Below are positions 1 through 5,535 of a stretch of DNA of 8,296 bases, piece after piece. How positions within the stretch are numbered: position 1 is the first letter of the stretch; each line of letters opens with the position of its first letter. The notes under the pieces were generated by a model. It had not been told where the DNA came from. It worked only from the letters and a program-made list of their open reading frames with translations, and did no database searches. The stretch comes from an uncultured bacterium (GTDB lineage: Bacteria; Patescibacteriota; Patescibacteriia; UBA1558; GWA2-36-10), in NCBI GenBank assembly GCA_903876815.1, contig CAIRBL010000104.1, positions 1 through 8,296 on the forward strand, written 5' to 3'. Made by a program: the position numbers and the translations under genes.

Positions 1-116
1 ATGATCCAGTTAAAAAAGGCGAGAGGCTATTTACACTTTATGCTCGCACACAAGATCGTATCAAACTTGCTACTAAAGCTTTAGAAAAAGGCGAGATATT
101 TAAAATAGGGAGATAA
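1..116 (+). CDS. Thymidine/AMP phosphorylase family protein, C-terminal end (partial)
   Basis: The reading frame is open from the window edge (first full codon at 3) and ends at TAA 114-116, giving 37 residues. The start DPVKKGERLFTLYA followed by a basic, Ala/Lys-rich helix resembles the last part of the PYNP_C domain of pyrimidine-nucleoside and AMP phosphorylases, where a 'G..V.KGD.L.TI.A' hairpin precedes a helix. Those enzymes cleave (deoxy)nucleosides or AMP with phosphate, releasing the base and a sugar phosphate in the cytoplasm. A biotinyl/lipoyl-type domain has a similar 'KKG..L' pattern and cannot be excluded from so short a piece. The catalytic domain lies outside the window, so the choice between thymidine and AMP phosphorylase cannot be made here. 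The next gene begins 6 nt downstream, and its ribosome binding site lies inside the last codons of this one, so the two are probably co-transcribed. Confidence 0.6.
   Translation, partial: DPVKKGERLFTLYARTQDRIKLATKALEKGEIFKIGR
107..112 (+). promoter_or_regulatory. Shine-Dalgarno site of the NUDIX gene
   Basis: AGGGAG lies 10 nt before the ATG at 123, within the final codons of the upstream phosphorylase frame. It supports the chosen start and suggests translation follows on from the upstream gene. It is one of only two clear Shine-Dalgarno sites in the window. Confidence 0.6.
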
Positions 117-122
117 AATTTT

Positions 123-518
123 ATGTTGACTAAAATAATTATTGCTTCTGGGCCAGTGATCGTAGAAAATAATAAAGTTTTACTTAATCAACATGGTGAT
201 ACAGAGTTTTGGAAATTTTGTGGTGGCAGAGTAGAAGATAATGAAACTTTAGTAGAAACTGCAATTAGAGAAGTGAAAGAAGAAATGGGTTTAGAAATAA
301 AAATTTTAAATGCTGAACCATTTTTCTTTTACACTCAAAAACAAAGTGAAGAAGGTTTAAAAGATGTTATTTTAGCTCATTATTTAGCAGAAAAAATTGG
401 TGAGATTAAACCAGGCGAGGATATTAGAGAATGGAAATGGTTTGAAATTAATGATTTACCAGCTAATTTAGCACCAAATATTATTCCGACTTTAAAATAT
501 TTTGGATTTATACAATAA
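123..518 (+). CDS. NUDIX hydrolase
   Basis: This 131-residue protein is a single NUDIX domain, the usual size for stand-alone members. The NUDIX box GX5EX7REUXEEXGU is complete at residues 35-57: G35, E41, then REVKEE 49-54 and G56, so the Mg2+-binding glutamates E50, E53 and E54 are present. The family hydrolyses nucleoside diphosphates linked to another moiety, such as oxidised or excess (d)NTPs, ADP-ribose or other nucleotide derivatives; the substrate cannot be read from this sequence. The residues after the box (aromatic FFFYTQ strand, EWKWFEINDLP) match the common MutT/ADP-ribose pyrophosphatase fold, where 'W...EL' leads into the last helix. It follows a nucleotide phosphorylase end by 6 nt, so a role in nucleotide salvage or pool cleaning is a reasonable inference. 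A strong hairpin begins 5 nt after the stop codon. Confidence 0.93.
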   Translation: MLTKIIIASGPVIVENNKVLLNQHGDTEFWKFCGGRVEDNETLVETAIREVKEEMGLEIKILNAEPFFFYTQKQSEEGLKDVILAHYLAEKIGEIKPGEDIREWKWFEINDLPANLAPNIIPTLKYFGFIQ

Positions 519-522
519 AACG

Positions 523-548
523 AAAACCAACCCGCGGGGGTTGGTTTT
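523..548. terminator. Bidirectional intrinsic terminator between convergent genes
   Basis: An 11-bp perfect stem, AAAACCAACCC (523-533) against GGGTTGGTTTT (538-548), encloses the 4-nt loop GCGG. The A-run on one side and T-run on the other give a U-tract in both transcripts; on the - strand it continues as TTTTCGTTTT. It lies 5 nt after the NUDIX stop on + and 17 nt after the stop of the small gene on -, so it should end both convergent transcripts. Confidence 0.85.
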
Positions 549-565
549 GTAAACTGATGGAGACT

Positions 566-751
566 TTAGTCTCTGGGTTTGCCAAGTACCCAGACCAAAT
601 GATCTCCGCAAGCAATGCAATCATAGATGAGCCAGCCCTCATTCATGAGACGTTGAACGTCTTTGAGGGCTTCGGTTTCATTACCGCTTTCTCGAACAAT
701 TTGATCAAGAATTCTCTTGACTTCTTTGATGTTCGTCAGGTCTCTGTACAT
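566..751 (-). CDS. Small protein of unknown function, 61 aa
   Basis: I do not recognise this protein. It is a predicted soluble alpha/beta protein: a charged N-terminal helix region (residues about 6-38, including VKRILDQI and ALKDVQRLMNEG), then hydrophobic strands WLIYDCIACG (40-49) and LVWVLGKP (52-59). The layout 'L..L...GW.L.......Y.LGKP' recalls small DUF4177-like proteins (helix, GW, strand, terminal strand), but this is only a pattern match. Two cysteines, C45 and C48, form a CxxC-like pair (CIAC). The strand is supported by AAGGAG 6 nt before the ATG, a promoter-like sequence upstream and a terminator downstream. GC is about 44% by hand count, well above the neighbours, and none of its seven leucines uses TTA, the commonest Leu codon nearby. 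This hints at a different origin or different expression demand. The opposite strand is also open over 557-772 but has no ribosome binding site. Confidence 0.7.
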   Translation of the reverse strand: MYRDLTNIKEVKRILDQIVRESGNETEALKDVQRLMNEGWLIYDCIACGDHLVWVLGKPRD

Positions 752-757
752 GGTCTG

Positions 758-763
758 CTCCTT
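758..763 (-). promoter_or_regulatory. Strong Shine-Dalgarno site of the 61-aa gene
   Basis: Read on the - strand, AAGGAG stands 6 nt before the ATG at 751-749. It is the best ribosome binding site in the window and decides both the strand and the start of the small gene. Confidence 0.75.
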
Positions 764-789
764 GAACTTTGATGAACGGATTTTATATA

Positions 790-818
790 TTTAAACATAA
801 AATATTATTTATTGTCAA
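790..818 (-). promoter_or_regulatory. Probable promoter of the 61-aa gene
   Basis: On the - strand a perfect -35 box TTGACA (818-813) is followed after 17 nt by TTTAAA (795-790), a 4/6 match to the -10 consensus. Transcription would start near 783, giving a leader of roughly 30 nt that carries the Shine-Dalgarno site. The -10 is weak and the area is very AT-rich, so the -35 carries most of the evidence. Confidence 0.5.
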
Positions 819-831
819 GAAGTAATTATTT

Positions 832-860
832 TTGACAAAAAGCAAAATACATAGCATAAT
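832..860 (+). promoter_or_regulatory. Sigma70-type promoter of the yjjX-mnmA-alaS operon
   Basis: A perfect -35 TTGACA (832-837), a 17-nt spacer and the -10 CATAAT (855-860, 5/6 match) form a strong housekeeping promoter. Transcription should start near 867, leaving a leader of only about 20 nt before the ATG at 886. Its -35 lies 13 nt from the oppositely oriented -35 of the small - strand gene. Confidence 0.75.
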
Positions 861-885
861 ATAAGCATTATTTAAAGATTTGCTT

Positions 886-1428
886 ATGATAAAAGTTGCC
901 TTAGGATCAGTCCAACAACCAAAGGTAGAAGCGGTAAAATCAGCTTTTGCCAAGATTTATCCTGATCAGGAAATAGAGGTAATTGCTCAAAAATCCGCTT
1001 CTGATGTAGATGATCAGCCTCGCAGTGTAGAGGAAACAAGCTTAGGTGCCTATAATCGTGCTCAAAATTTGATCAAAGCTGGCGTGCAAGCAGATTTTTA
1101 TTTAGGTATTGAAGGTGGCGTTTGGCTAAACAATGTCTTAGGAAAAGAAAAATTCTTTTTAATTGGTGCTATTTATGTCACTGATGGCAAAATTGATAGT
1201 ATGGCTTATGGTGAAGCAATAGAGCTACCAGACTATGCCAAAGTAGAGATTATGGATAAAAAAAGAGAATTAGCACCAGTGGCCGAAGAAATGTTTAGTA
1301 AAGCAAATGTCAGAGGCACTAATGGCACAGTCGGCGAGCTGACTAATGACTTTATTACCCGTGCCCAAGCTTTTGAAAATGGTATTTTGATGGCTATGGC
1401 CAAATTTTATAATAAACACTTGTATTAG
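886..1428 (+). CDS. yjjX: Inosine/xanthosine triphosphatase (DUF84/YjjX family NTPase)
   Basis: This 180-residue protein has the full length of the DUF84 family, which hydrolyses non-canonical purine nucleotides (ITP, XTP) so that they are not built into nucleic acids. Conserved blocks are visible: the N-terminal phosphate loop VALGSVQQPKVEAV (4-17), DQPRSVEETSLGAYNRA (43-59), the hydrophobic YLGIEGGV strand (72-79), and the C-terminal GTVGELTNDFITR (147-159) leading into the final helix that ends in LY. The ATG at 886 is preferred because MIKVALGS starts as the family does; an in-frame TTG at 880 would add two residues and sits closer to the predicted transcript start. There is only a weak Shine-Dalgarno (AAAGA, 874-878). 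It is first in a + strand operon; the stop TAG is 2 nt before mnmA, implying translational coupling. Confidence 0.92.
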   Translation: MIKVALGSVQQPKVEAVKSAFAKIYPDQEIEVIAQKSASDVDDQPRSVEETSLGAYNRAQNLIKAGVQADFYLGIEGGVWLNNVLGKEKFFLIGAIYVTDGKIDSMAYGEAIELPDYAKVEIMDKKRELAPVAEEMFSKANVRGTNGTVGELTNDFITRAQAFENGILMAMAKFYNKHLY

Positions 1429-1430
1429 AC

Positions 1431-2504
1431 ATGTTTTTCCAGAAAGAAAAAAAATTAAAAGTTTTAGTTGGTTTGTCGGGTGGAGTAGACAGTGCTGTCA
1501 CTGCTTTGTTATTAAAAAAAGCGGGCCATCATGTTTCAGCAGTTTTTATGAAAAACTTTTCTAGTCGAGATAATACTAATCATGAGTGTCCCTGGAAAGC
1601 AGATAGAGATGAGGCCTATGCAGTTGCTAAACATTTAGACATACCGATTGAAACTTGGGATTTTGAAGAACAATATCGCGAAACAGTGGTTAACTATTTA
1701 TTTGATACTTATCAAAAAGGTCAAACACCAAATCCAGATATTTTGTGTAATTCCGAAATTAAATTTAAACTTTTTTTAGCTAAAGCTATTTTAAATGGTT
1801 TTGATAAAATTGCTACCGGACATTATGCTCAAATCAAACAAGATAAAAATGGCTACCATTTGCTCAAAGGTAAAGATCCAAACAAAGATCAATCTTATTT
1901 TTTAGCCGGTTTAAACCAAGAACAATTAGCCAGAAGTTTATTTCCGATTGGACACTTAGTGAAACCAAAAGTGAGACAGCTAGCTAAAAAAGCCAAATTA
2001 CCAAATGCAGAGCGCAAAGATTCACAGGGCATTTGTTTTGTTGGTAAAGTCAATTTAAAAGATTTTTTAAGCCAAAAAATAAGCCCCAAAGTAGGTGATG
2101 TTTTGGATAATAATGGCAAAAAAATAGGTGAACATGAAGGCGTGTGGTTTTATACTATCGGCCAAAGAAAAGGCATTGAAATTGGTGGCGGACCCGCTTT
2201 GTATGTAATCAAAAAAGATTTAACAAATAATATTTTAGTAGTTGGACCAAAAGAATCTTTAGAGCTTTATAGTAAAGAAGTTGAACTCATTGATTGGCAC
2301 TGGATAAACCAAATATACAAATTTCCAATACAAGCTCAAGCGAAAATTCGTTATCGCCAAGAAGATCAAAAAGTCTTTGTGCAAAAATTAAACGAAAGTG
2401 AGTTTTTGGCTAAATTTTCAGAATTACAATTTGCTGTAGCCAGTGGACAGACAGTGGCAATTTATAAAAATCAAGAATTAATTGCTTCGGCTATAATTAA
2501 ATAA
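1431..2504 (+). CDS. mnmA: tRNA-specific 2-thiouridylase MnmA
   Basis: MnmA activates the wobble uridine 34 of tRNA-Lys, -Glu and -Gln with ATP and inserts sulfur to give 2-thiouridine. At 357 residues it has the usual length. The N-terminal PP-loop ATPase motif SGGVDS is at 16-21, followed by VFMKNF (38-43). The catalytic pair is present: C106 in TPNPDILCNSEIKF, with D103 nearby, and C202 in DSQGICFVG. The KDQSYFL segment (152-158) and TIGQRKG (242-248) of the central domain are intact, and the C-terminal beta-barrel runs to the end. One mild deviation is SGQ (338-340), where the family usually has PGQ. The ATG is 2 nt after the yjjX stop with no clear Shine-Dalgarno, so coupling to the upstream gene is likely. 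The sulfur donor protein is not encoded in this window. Confidence 0.96.
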   Translation: MFFQKEKKLKVLVGLSGGVDSAVTALLLKKAGHHVSAVFMKNFSSRDNTNHECPWKADRDEAYAVAKHLDIPIETWDFEEQYRETVVNYLFDTYQKGQTPNPDILCNSEIKFKLFLAKAILNGFDKIATGHYAQIKQDKNGYHLLKGKDPNKDQSYFLAGLNQEQLARSLFPIGHLVKPKVRQLAKKAKLPNAERKDSQGICFVGKVNLKDFLSQKISPKVGDVLDNNGKKIGEHEGVWFYTIGQRKGIEIGGGPALYVIKKDLTNNILVVGPKESLELYSKEVELIDWHWINQIYKFPIQAQAKIRYRQEDQKVFVQKLNESEFLAKFSELQFAVASGQTVAIYKNQELIASAIIK

Positions 2505-2508
2505 AAAT

Positions 2509-3108
2509 ATGAAATTAAGTATTAGAAACTTCATCAACTTCTTAAGCTACGTTCTTATCGCAGTGGCTATTTATTTTTTATTTACTGGACATAGTATTTT
2601 TGTAGTTTTGGGCTATTTAGCTTTTTCAGCGGTTTTATTTTTACCACGCGTTATTTATCGTCGTTTAGGTCTTCATGAAAATATTTCTAATGAATTTTTA
2701 GACTGGATAGAAATAGGCTTTTCAGCTATCATGCTTTTGTCAGTAGCTGGATATTTATGGTTATTTGATAATATTTTCCACTATGACACCTATGTACATT
2801 TTTTCACACCCTTAGTTCTCTTTATTTTATTTGCTATATTTTTTAAAGGTGCAACTTTGCATTTAAAAATAAAAACTACCAAATCTGATTTAGTATTAGC
2901 GACTTTAGTGGTCGCCATGTCATTGATTTTACTTTGGGAATTATTTGAATATGTTATTACCATTTATTTAAACAAAAACATGTTCTTTACAGTTGGTGAG
3001 CCAAATGATACTTTATATGATGTGCTATTAGGCTTTATGAGCTTACCAGTGTCATCAGTTTTAGTTTATAAATACAGTGATTGGTTTTTCGATAAATTTA
3101 AAAAATAA
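2509..3108 (+). CDS. Six-helix integral membrane protein, DUF2238/YjdF-like
   Basis: This 199-residue protein has about six predicted membrane segments (roughly 9-25, 29-47, 66-86, 95-113, 127-153, 168-187) and a Lys-rich C-terminus. There is no cleavable signal peptide; the first helix would act as an anchor. Polar residues sit at helix ends in a recognisable arrangement: HYDTYVHFF (91-99), LWELFEYV (142-149) and NDTLYDVLLG (166-175). The sequence 'yD...H', 'WE..E', 'DT..D...G' resembles the DUF2238/YjdF inner-membrane family, whose biochemical role is unknown to me; conserved His, Glu and Asp facing one side could bind a metal or a polar headgroup, but that is inference. It starts 4 nt after the mnmA stop with no visible Shine-Dalgarno, so it is probably translated by coupling. 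It is flanked by tRNA modification and tRNA charging genes, but nothing in it suggests an RNA role. Confidence 0.85.
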   Translation: MKLSIRNFINFLSYVLIAVAIYFLFTGHSIFVVLGYLAFSAVLFLPRVIYRRLGLHENISNEFLDWIEIGFSAIMLLSVAGYLWLFDNIFHYDTYVHFFTPLVLFILFAIFFKGATLHLKIKTTKSDLVLATLVVAMSLILLWELFEYVITIYLNKNMFFTVGEPNDTLYDVLLGFMSLPVSSVLVYKYSDWFFDKFKK

Positions 3109-3110
3109 AT

Positions 3111-3122
3111 CGGCATACGCCG
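3111..3122 (+). other. Small GC hairpin just before alaS
   Basis: CGGC (3111-3114) can pair with GCCG (3119-3122) around an ATAC loop, in the 27-nt gap between the membrane protein gene and alaS. It is a GC-rich spot in an AT-rich gap and ends 13 nt before the ATG. The stem is only 4 bp (a T-G pair could add one) and has no T-tract, so it is not a terminator; an effect on alaS translation is possible but unproven. Confidence 0.25.
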
Positions 3123-3135
3123 GACAAGATTTTCT

Positions 3136-4986
3136 ATGAATATAAACGGACAAGAATTAAGAGAAAAATTTTTACAATATTTTAAAAATAATAATCATGC
3201 TATCATCAGCTCTGCTTCTTTGATTCCTGAAAATGACCCAACAGTTTTGTTTACAACCGCTGGCATGCATCCTTTGGTGCCATATTTAATGGGCGAAAAA
3301 CATCCTAGCGGCACAAGGCTTGCTGACGTACAAAAATGTTGGCGTACTGGCGATATTGAGGAAGTGGGTGATACTACGCATCATACTTTTTTTGAAATGT
3401 TAGGCAACTGGTCTTTAGGCGATTATGATAAAATGGGTGCCATTGATTTTGCTTGGGAATTTTTGACAAAAATTTTAGAAATTGATCCAAAATTTTTGGC
3501 TTTTACTATTTTTGAAGGTGATAAAAATGTAACCAAAGATACAGTAGCCTTAGACAAATGGCTTAGTCTTGGTGTCAGTGAAAAAAGAGTAAAAGCTTTG
3601 GGTGTGGATGATAATTGGTGGGGACCAGCAGGCACCAGTGGTCCTTGTGGTCCAGATACTGAAATCTTTTATTGGACTGGAGACAAAAATAATGTGCCAG
3701 TTGAATATGATCCAAAAGACAAAAATTGGGTGGAAATCTGGAATAATGTTTTCATGGAATATAACAAAACTTTAGCTGGTCAATTTTTGCCTTTAGCACA
3801 AAAAAACATTGATACTGGCATGGGCCTAGAAAGAACTTTAGCAGTTTTAAATAATTTAGCTGATAATTATTTAACGGATTTGTTTTACCCTCTTATTCAA
3901 AAAATAGAAGAATTAAGTGGCAAAAGATACGCTGAAGATACTAAATCTTTCAGAGTGATTGCTGATCACTTGCGTTCTGCAACCTTTTTGTTAGGTGACC
4001 CCAAAGGTATCGCGCCCTCCAATACTGGCCAAGGCTATGTTTTACGACGTGTGATTAGACGAGCGATTCGTTTTGCTAAAAATCTAAATATTCAAGCTGG
4101 TTTTACTACTATTCTAGCGCAAGTAGTTATCGATAATTTCAAAACTACTTACCCAGAATTAGAAAAAAATCAAACTTTTATTTTTACTGAACTACAAAAA
4201 GAAGAAGAAAAATTTAGTAAAAGTTTAAGCAAAGGTTTAAAAATTTTGCAAACACAATTAGAAGTACATGCTGTGGTTCCTGGTCAAAAAGTAAATATCG
4301 TCGATATTTCAGACGGTTTTGTGCCGCATTATCTAACTAGCAAATTTTTATTTGATATGTATCAGGATCATGGTTTTCCATTTGAAGAATCCATAGAAGA
4401 AATAAAAAAAATTAGACCAAATTTACATGTCATACAAATTAATAATTTAAAAAAAGGATTTGATGAATTAATGGTACAGCATCAAGAATTATCTCGTACT
4501 GCTTCAGCTGGCATGTTTAAAGGCGGTTTAGCAGATGACAGTGAAATGAGCAAAAAATATCATACTGCTACTCATCTTTTACATCAAGCTTTACGTACGG
4601 TTTTAGGTGATCATGTAGAACAACGTGGCAGTAATATCAATGCCGAACGTATGCGTTTTGATTTTGTGCATCCAGATAAAATGACACCAGAGCAAATAAA
4701 ACAGGCAGAGGACTTAGTTAATCAGCAAATTCAAGCTAAGTTACCCATGACTTGGCAAGAAATGACCGTAGAAGAAGCTAAAAATAAGGGTGCGATTGGT
4801 TTATTTGGCCATAAATATGGTGAAAAAGTAAAGGTTTATACCGTCGGTAACGATGATGAATTCTTTAGTCGCGAGATTTGTGGCGGCCCACATGTAGAAA
4901 ATACTAGTGAATTAGGTCATTTTAAGATTCAAAAAGAGGAGTCTAGTTCTGCTGGCATTCGTCGTATTAAAGCAATTTTGGAATAA
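3136..4986 (+). CDS. alaS: Alanyl-tRNA synthetase, minimal form without beta-barrel and C-Ala domains
   Basis: AlaRS attaches alanine to tRNA-Ala and removes mischarged Ser or Gly. The class II catalytic core is at the N-terminus: FTTAGMHPLVPYLMG (39-53), motif 2 region with QKCWRTGD (66-73) and HHTFFEMLGNWSLGDY (82-97), WGPAGTSGPCGPDTE (162-176), and motif 3 GMGLERTLAVL (228-238). The helical tRNA-recognition domain includes GQGYVLRRVIRRAIR (298-312). The editing domain keeps its zinc ligands, H476 and H480 in HTATH plus C582 and H586 in CGGPH (CGGTH in most bacteria). Most bacterial enzymes have about 870 residues. Here the beta-barrel that normally precedes HTATH (with its FYAESGGQ-type motif) is missing, and the protein stops right after the AGIRRI element, so the C-Ala domain is absent too. 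I recall this short form from CPR bacteria. It ends the operon, before a terminator. No clear Shine-Dalgarno precedes the ATG. Confidence 0.95.
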   Translation: MNINGQELREKFLQYFKNNNHAIISSASLIPENDPTVLFTTAGMHPLVPYLMGEKHPSGTRLADVQKCWRTGDIEEVGDTTHHTFFEMLGNWSLGDYDKMGAIDFAWEFLTKILEIDPKFLAFTIFEGDKNVTKDTVALDKWLSLGVSEKRVKALGVDDNWWGPAGTSGPCGPDTEIFYWTGDKNNVPVEYDPKDKNWVEIWNNVFMEYNKTLAGQFLPLAQKNIDTGMGLERTLAVLNNLADNYLTDLFYPLIQKIEELSGKRYAEDTKSFRVIADHLRSATFLLGDPKGIAPSNTGQGYVLRRVIRRAIRFAKNLNIQAGFTTILAQVVIDNFKTTYPELEKNQTFIFTELQKEEEKFSKSLSKGLKILQTQLEVHAVVPGQKVNIVDISDGFVPHYLTSKFLFDMYQDHGFPFEESIEEIKKIRPNLHVIQINNLKKGFDELMVQHQELSRTASAGMFKGGLADDSEMSKKYHTATHLLHQALRTVLGDHVEQRGSNINAERMRFDFVHPDKMTPEQIKQAEDLVNQQIQAKLPMTWQEMTVEEAKNKGAIGLFGHKYGEKVKVYTVGNDDEFFSREICGGPHVENTSELGHFKIQKEESSSAGIRRIKAILE

Positions 4987-5024
4987 TTTGGCTATAATTT
5001 TGGCTAATATTAGCAATTTATTAT

Positions 5025-5059
5025 CCCCGCGCCCCAAAAGGCGCGGGATTGATTTTTTT
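5025..5059 (+). terminator. Intrinsic terminator after alaS
   Basis: An 8-bp GC-only stem, CCCGCGCC (5026-5033) with GGCGCGGG (5040-5047), encloses the loop CCAAAA and is followed by ATTGA and seven T (5053-5059). It begins about 40 nt after the alaS stop and separates the alaS operon from hpf-secA. Confidence 0.88.
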
Positions 5060-5077
5060 AGGCATTTTTGGTATATT
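5049..5077 (+). promoter_or_regulatory. Probable promoter of hpf-secA
   Basis: TTGATT (5049-5054, 4/6 match to -35), a 17-nt spacer and TATATT (5072-5077, 5/6 match to -10) give a plausible sigma70 promoter overlapping the T-tract of the alaS terminator. Transcription would start near 5084, with a leader of about 20 nt to the ATG at 5104. A second -10-like TATAAA at 5083-5088 has a poorer -35. Confidence 0.5.
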
Positions 5078-5103
5078 TAAGTTATAAATATTAAAGAAAG
5101 GCC

Positions 5104-5460
5104 ATGAACATTAAAATTTATAACAAAAATTTCGATCTCACAGAACCTTTTCAGCAGTATGTACAAGAAAAATTTGATGCTTTGGACAAGTATCAAGAAA
5201 ATATTATCTCCTGTTCACTGGATATCAAACGTGACCCACATCACCATAAAGGAGAAATATTTGCAGCTGAAGTACATATGCTTTTACCAAATAAACAAGA
5301 AATTAGAGTAGCAGAAACACATCAAGATGCTAGAGCGGTCATTGATATGCTACAAGATAAAGTATCTAGGGCCATATTAAAGCAAAAAAGTAAAAATGAT
5401 GGCCGCTTAAGAAAAAACATTAAAATTTTGCAAGCTTTAAAATTTTGGGATAAAAAATAA
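5104..5460 (+). CDS. hpf: Ribosome hibernation promoting factor, short HPF/RaiA (YfiA) type
   Basis: This 118-residue protein is a single S30AE/HPF domain. Members bind the 30S decoding site in slow growth, blocking tRNA and mRNA and protecting idle ribosomes. The family pattern is clear: the first strand MNIKIYNKNFDLTEPFQQYV (1-20), helix EKFDALDKY, second strand with the DIKRDPHHHKGEIFAAEVHMLLP block (39-61), then IRVAETHQDARAVIDMLQDKVSRAILKQKSK (66-96), where E69 and the D75/A76 helix are typical. The C-terminal dimerisation domain of long HPF (about 60 residues) is absent, so it is the short type; the basic tail 97-118 would fit rRNA contact. A promoter and a terminator lie just upstream. 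AAAGAAAGG lies very close to the ATG as a poor Shine-Dalgarno. It is followed by secA after a gap of 75 nt (48 nt if the upstream secA ATG is used). Confidence 0.93.
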   Translation: MNIKIYNKNFDLTEPFQQYVQEKFDALDKYQENIISCSLDIKRDPHHHKGEIFAAEVHMLLPNKQEIRVAETHQDARAVIDMLQDKVSRAILKQKSKNDGRLRKNIKILQALKFWDKK

Positions 5461-5535
5461 ATCATAACTATTAAATAATTAAAATAATTATTCCATGGAT
5501 CTTCACAGATGCATGGTTTAATTTCAGCAAACAGT

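Noticed and set aside
1..84. A 27-codon frame starting at the first base (MIQLKKARG...)
   Set aside because: It overlaps, in another frame, the better supported phosphorylase C-terminus and shows no protein-like pattern.
557..772. A 71-codon + strand reading frame overlapping the small - strand gene
   Set aside because: It has no ribosome binding site, starts inside the terminator-proximal spacer, and lies antisense to a frame that has a strong Shine-Dalgarno, a promoter-like region and a terminator.
3423..3635. Open - strand frame within alaS (and similar ones inside mnmA and secA at 1895-2119, 6718-6909 and 7384-7599)
   Set aside because: These lie wholly inside well-supported conserved genes, have no convincing ribosome binding sites, and their translations look like low-complexity antisense products.
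4987..5103. Possible riboswitch or small RNA between alaS and hpf
   Set aside because: The 117-nt gap is accounted for by the terminator and a promoter; no further stable stem structure is visible.
5474..5492. Inverted repeat AATAATT/AATTATT between hpf and secA
   Set aside because: It is purely A/T with a 5-nt gap and no GC pairs or T-tract; such repeats are expected by chance in this AT-rich spacer, and it is not a credible terminator or operator.
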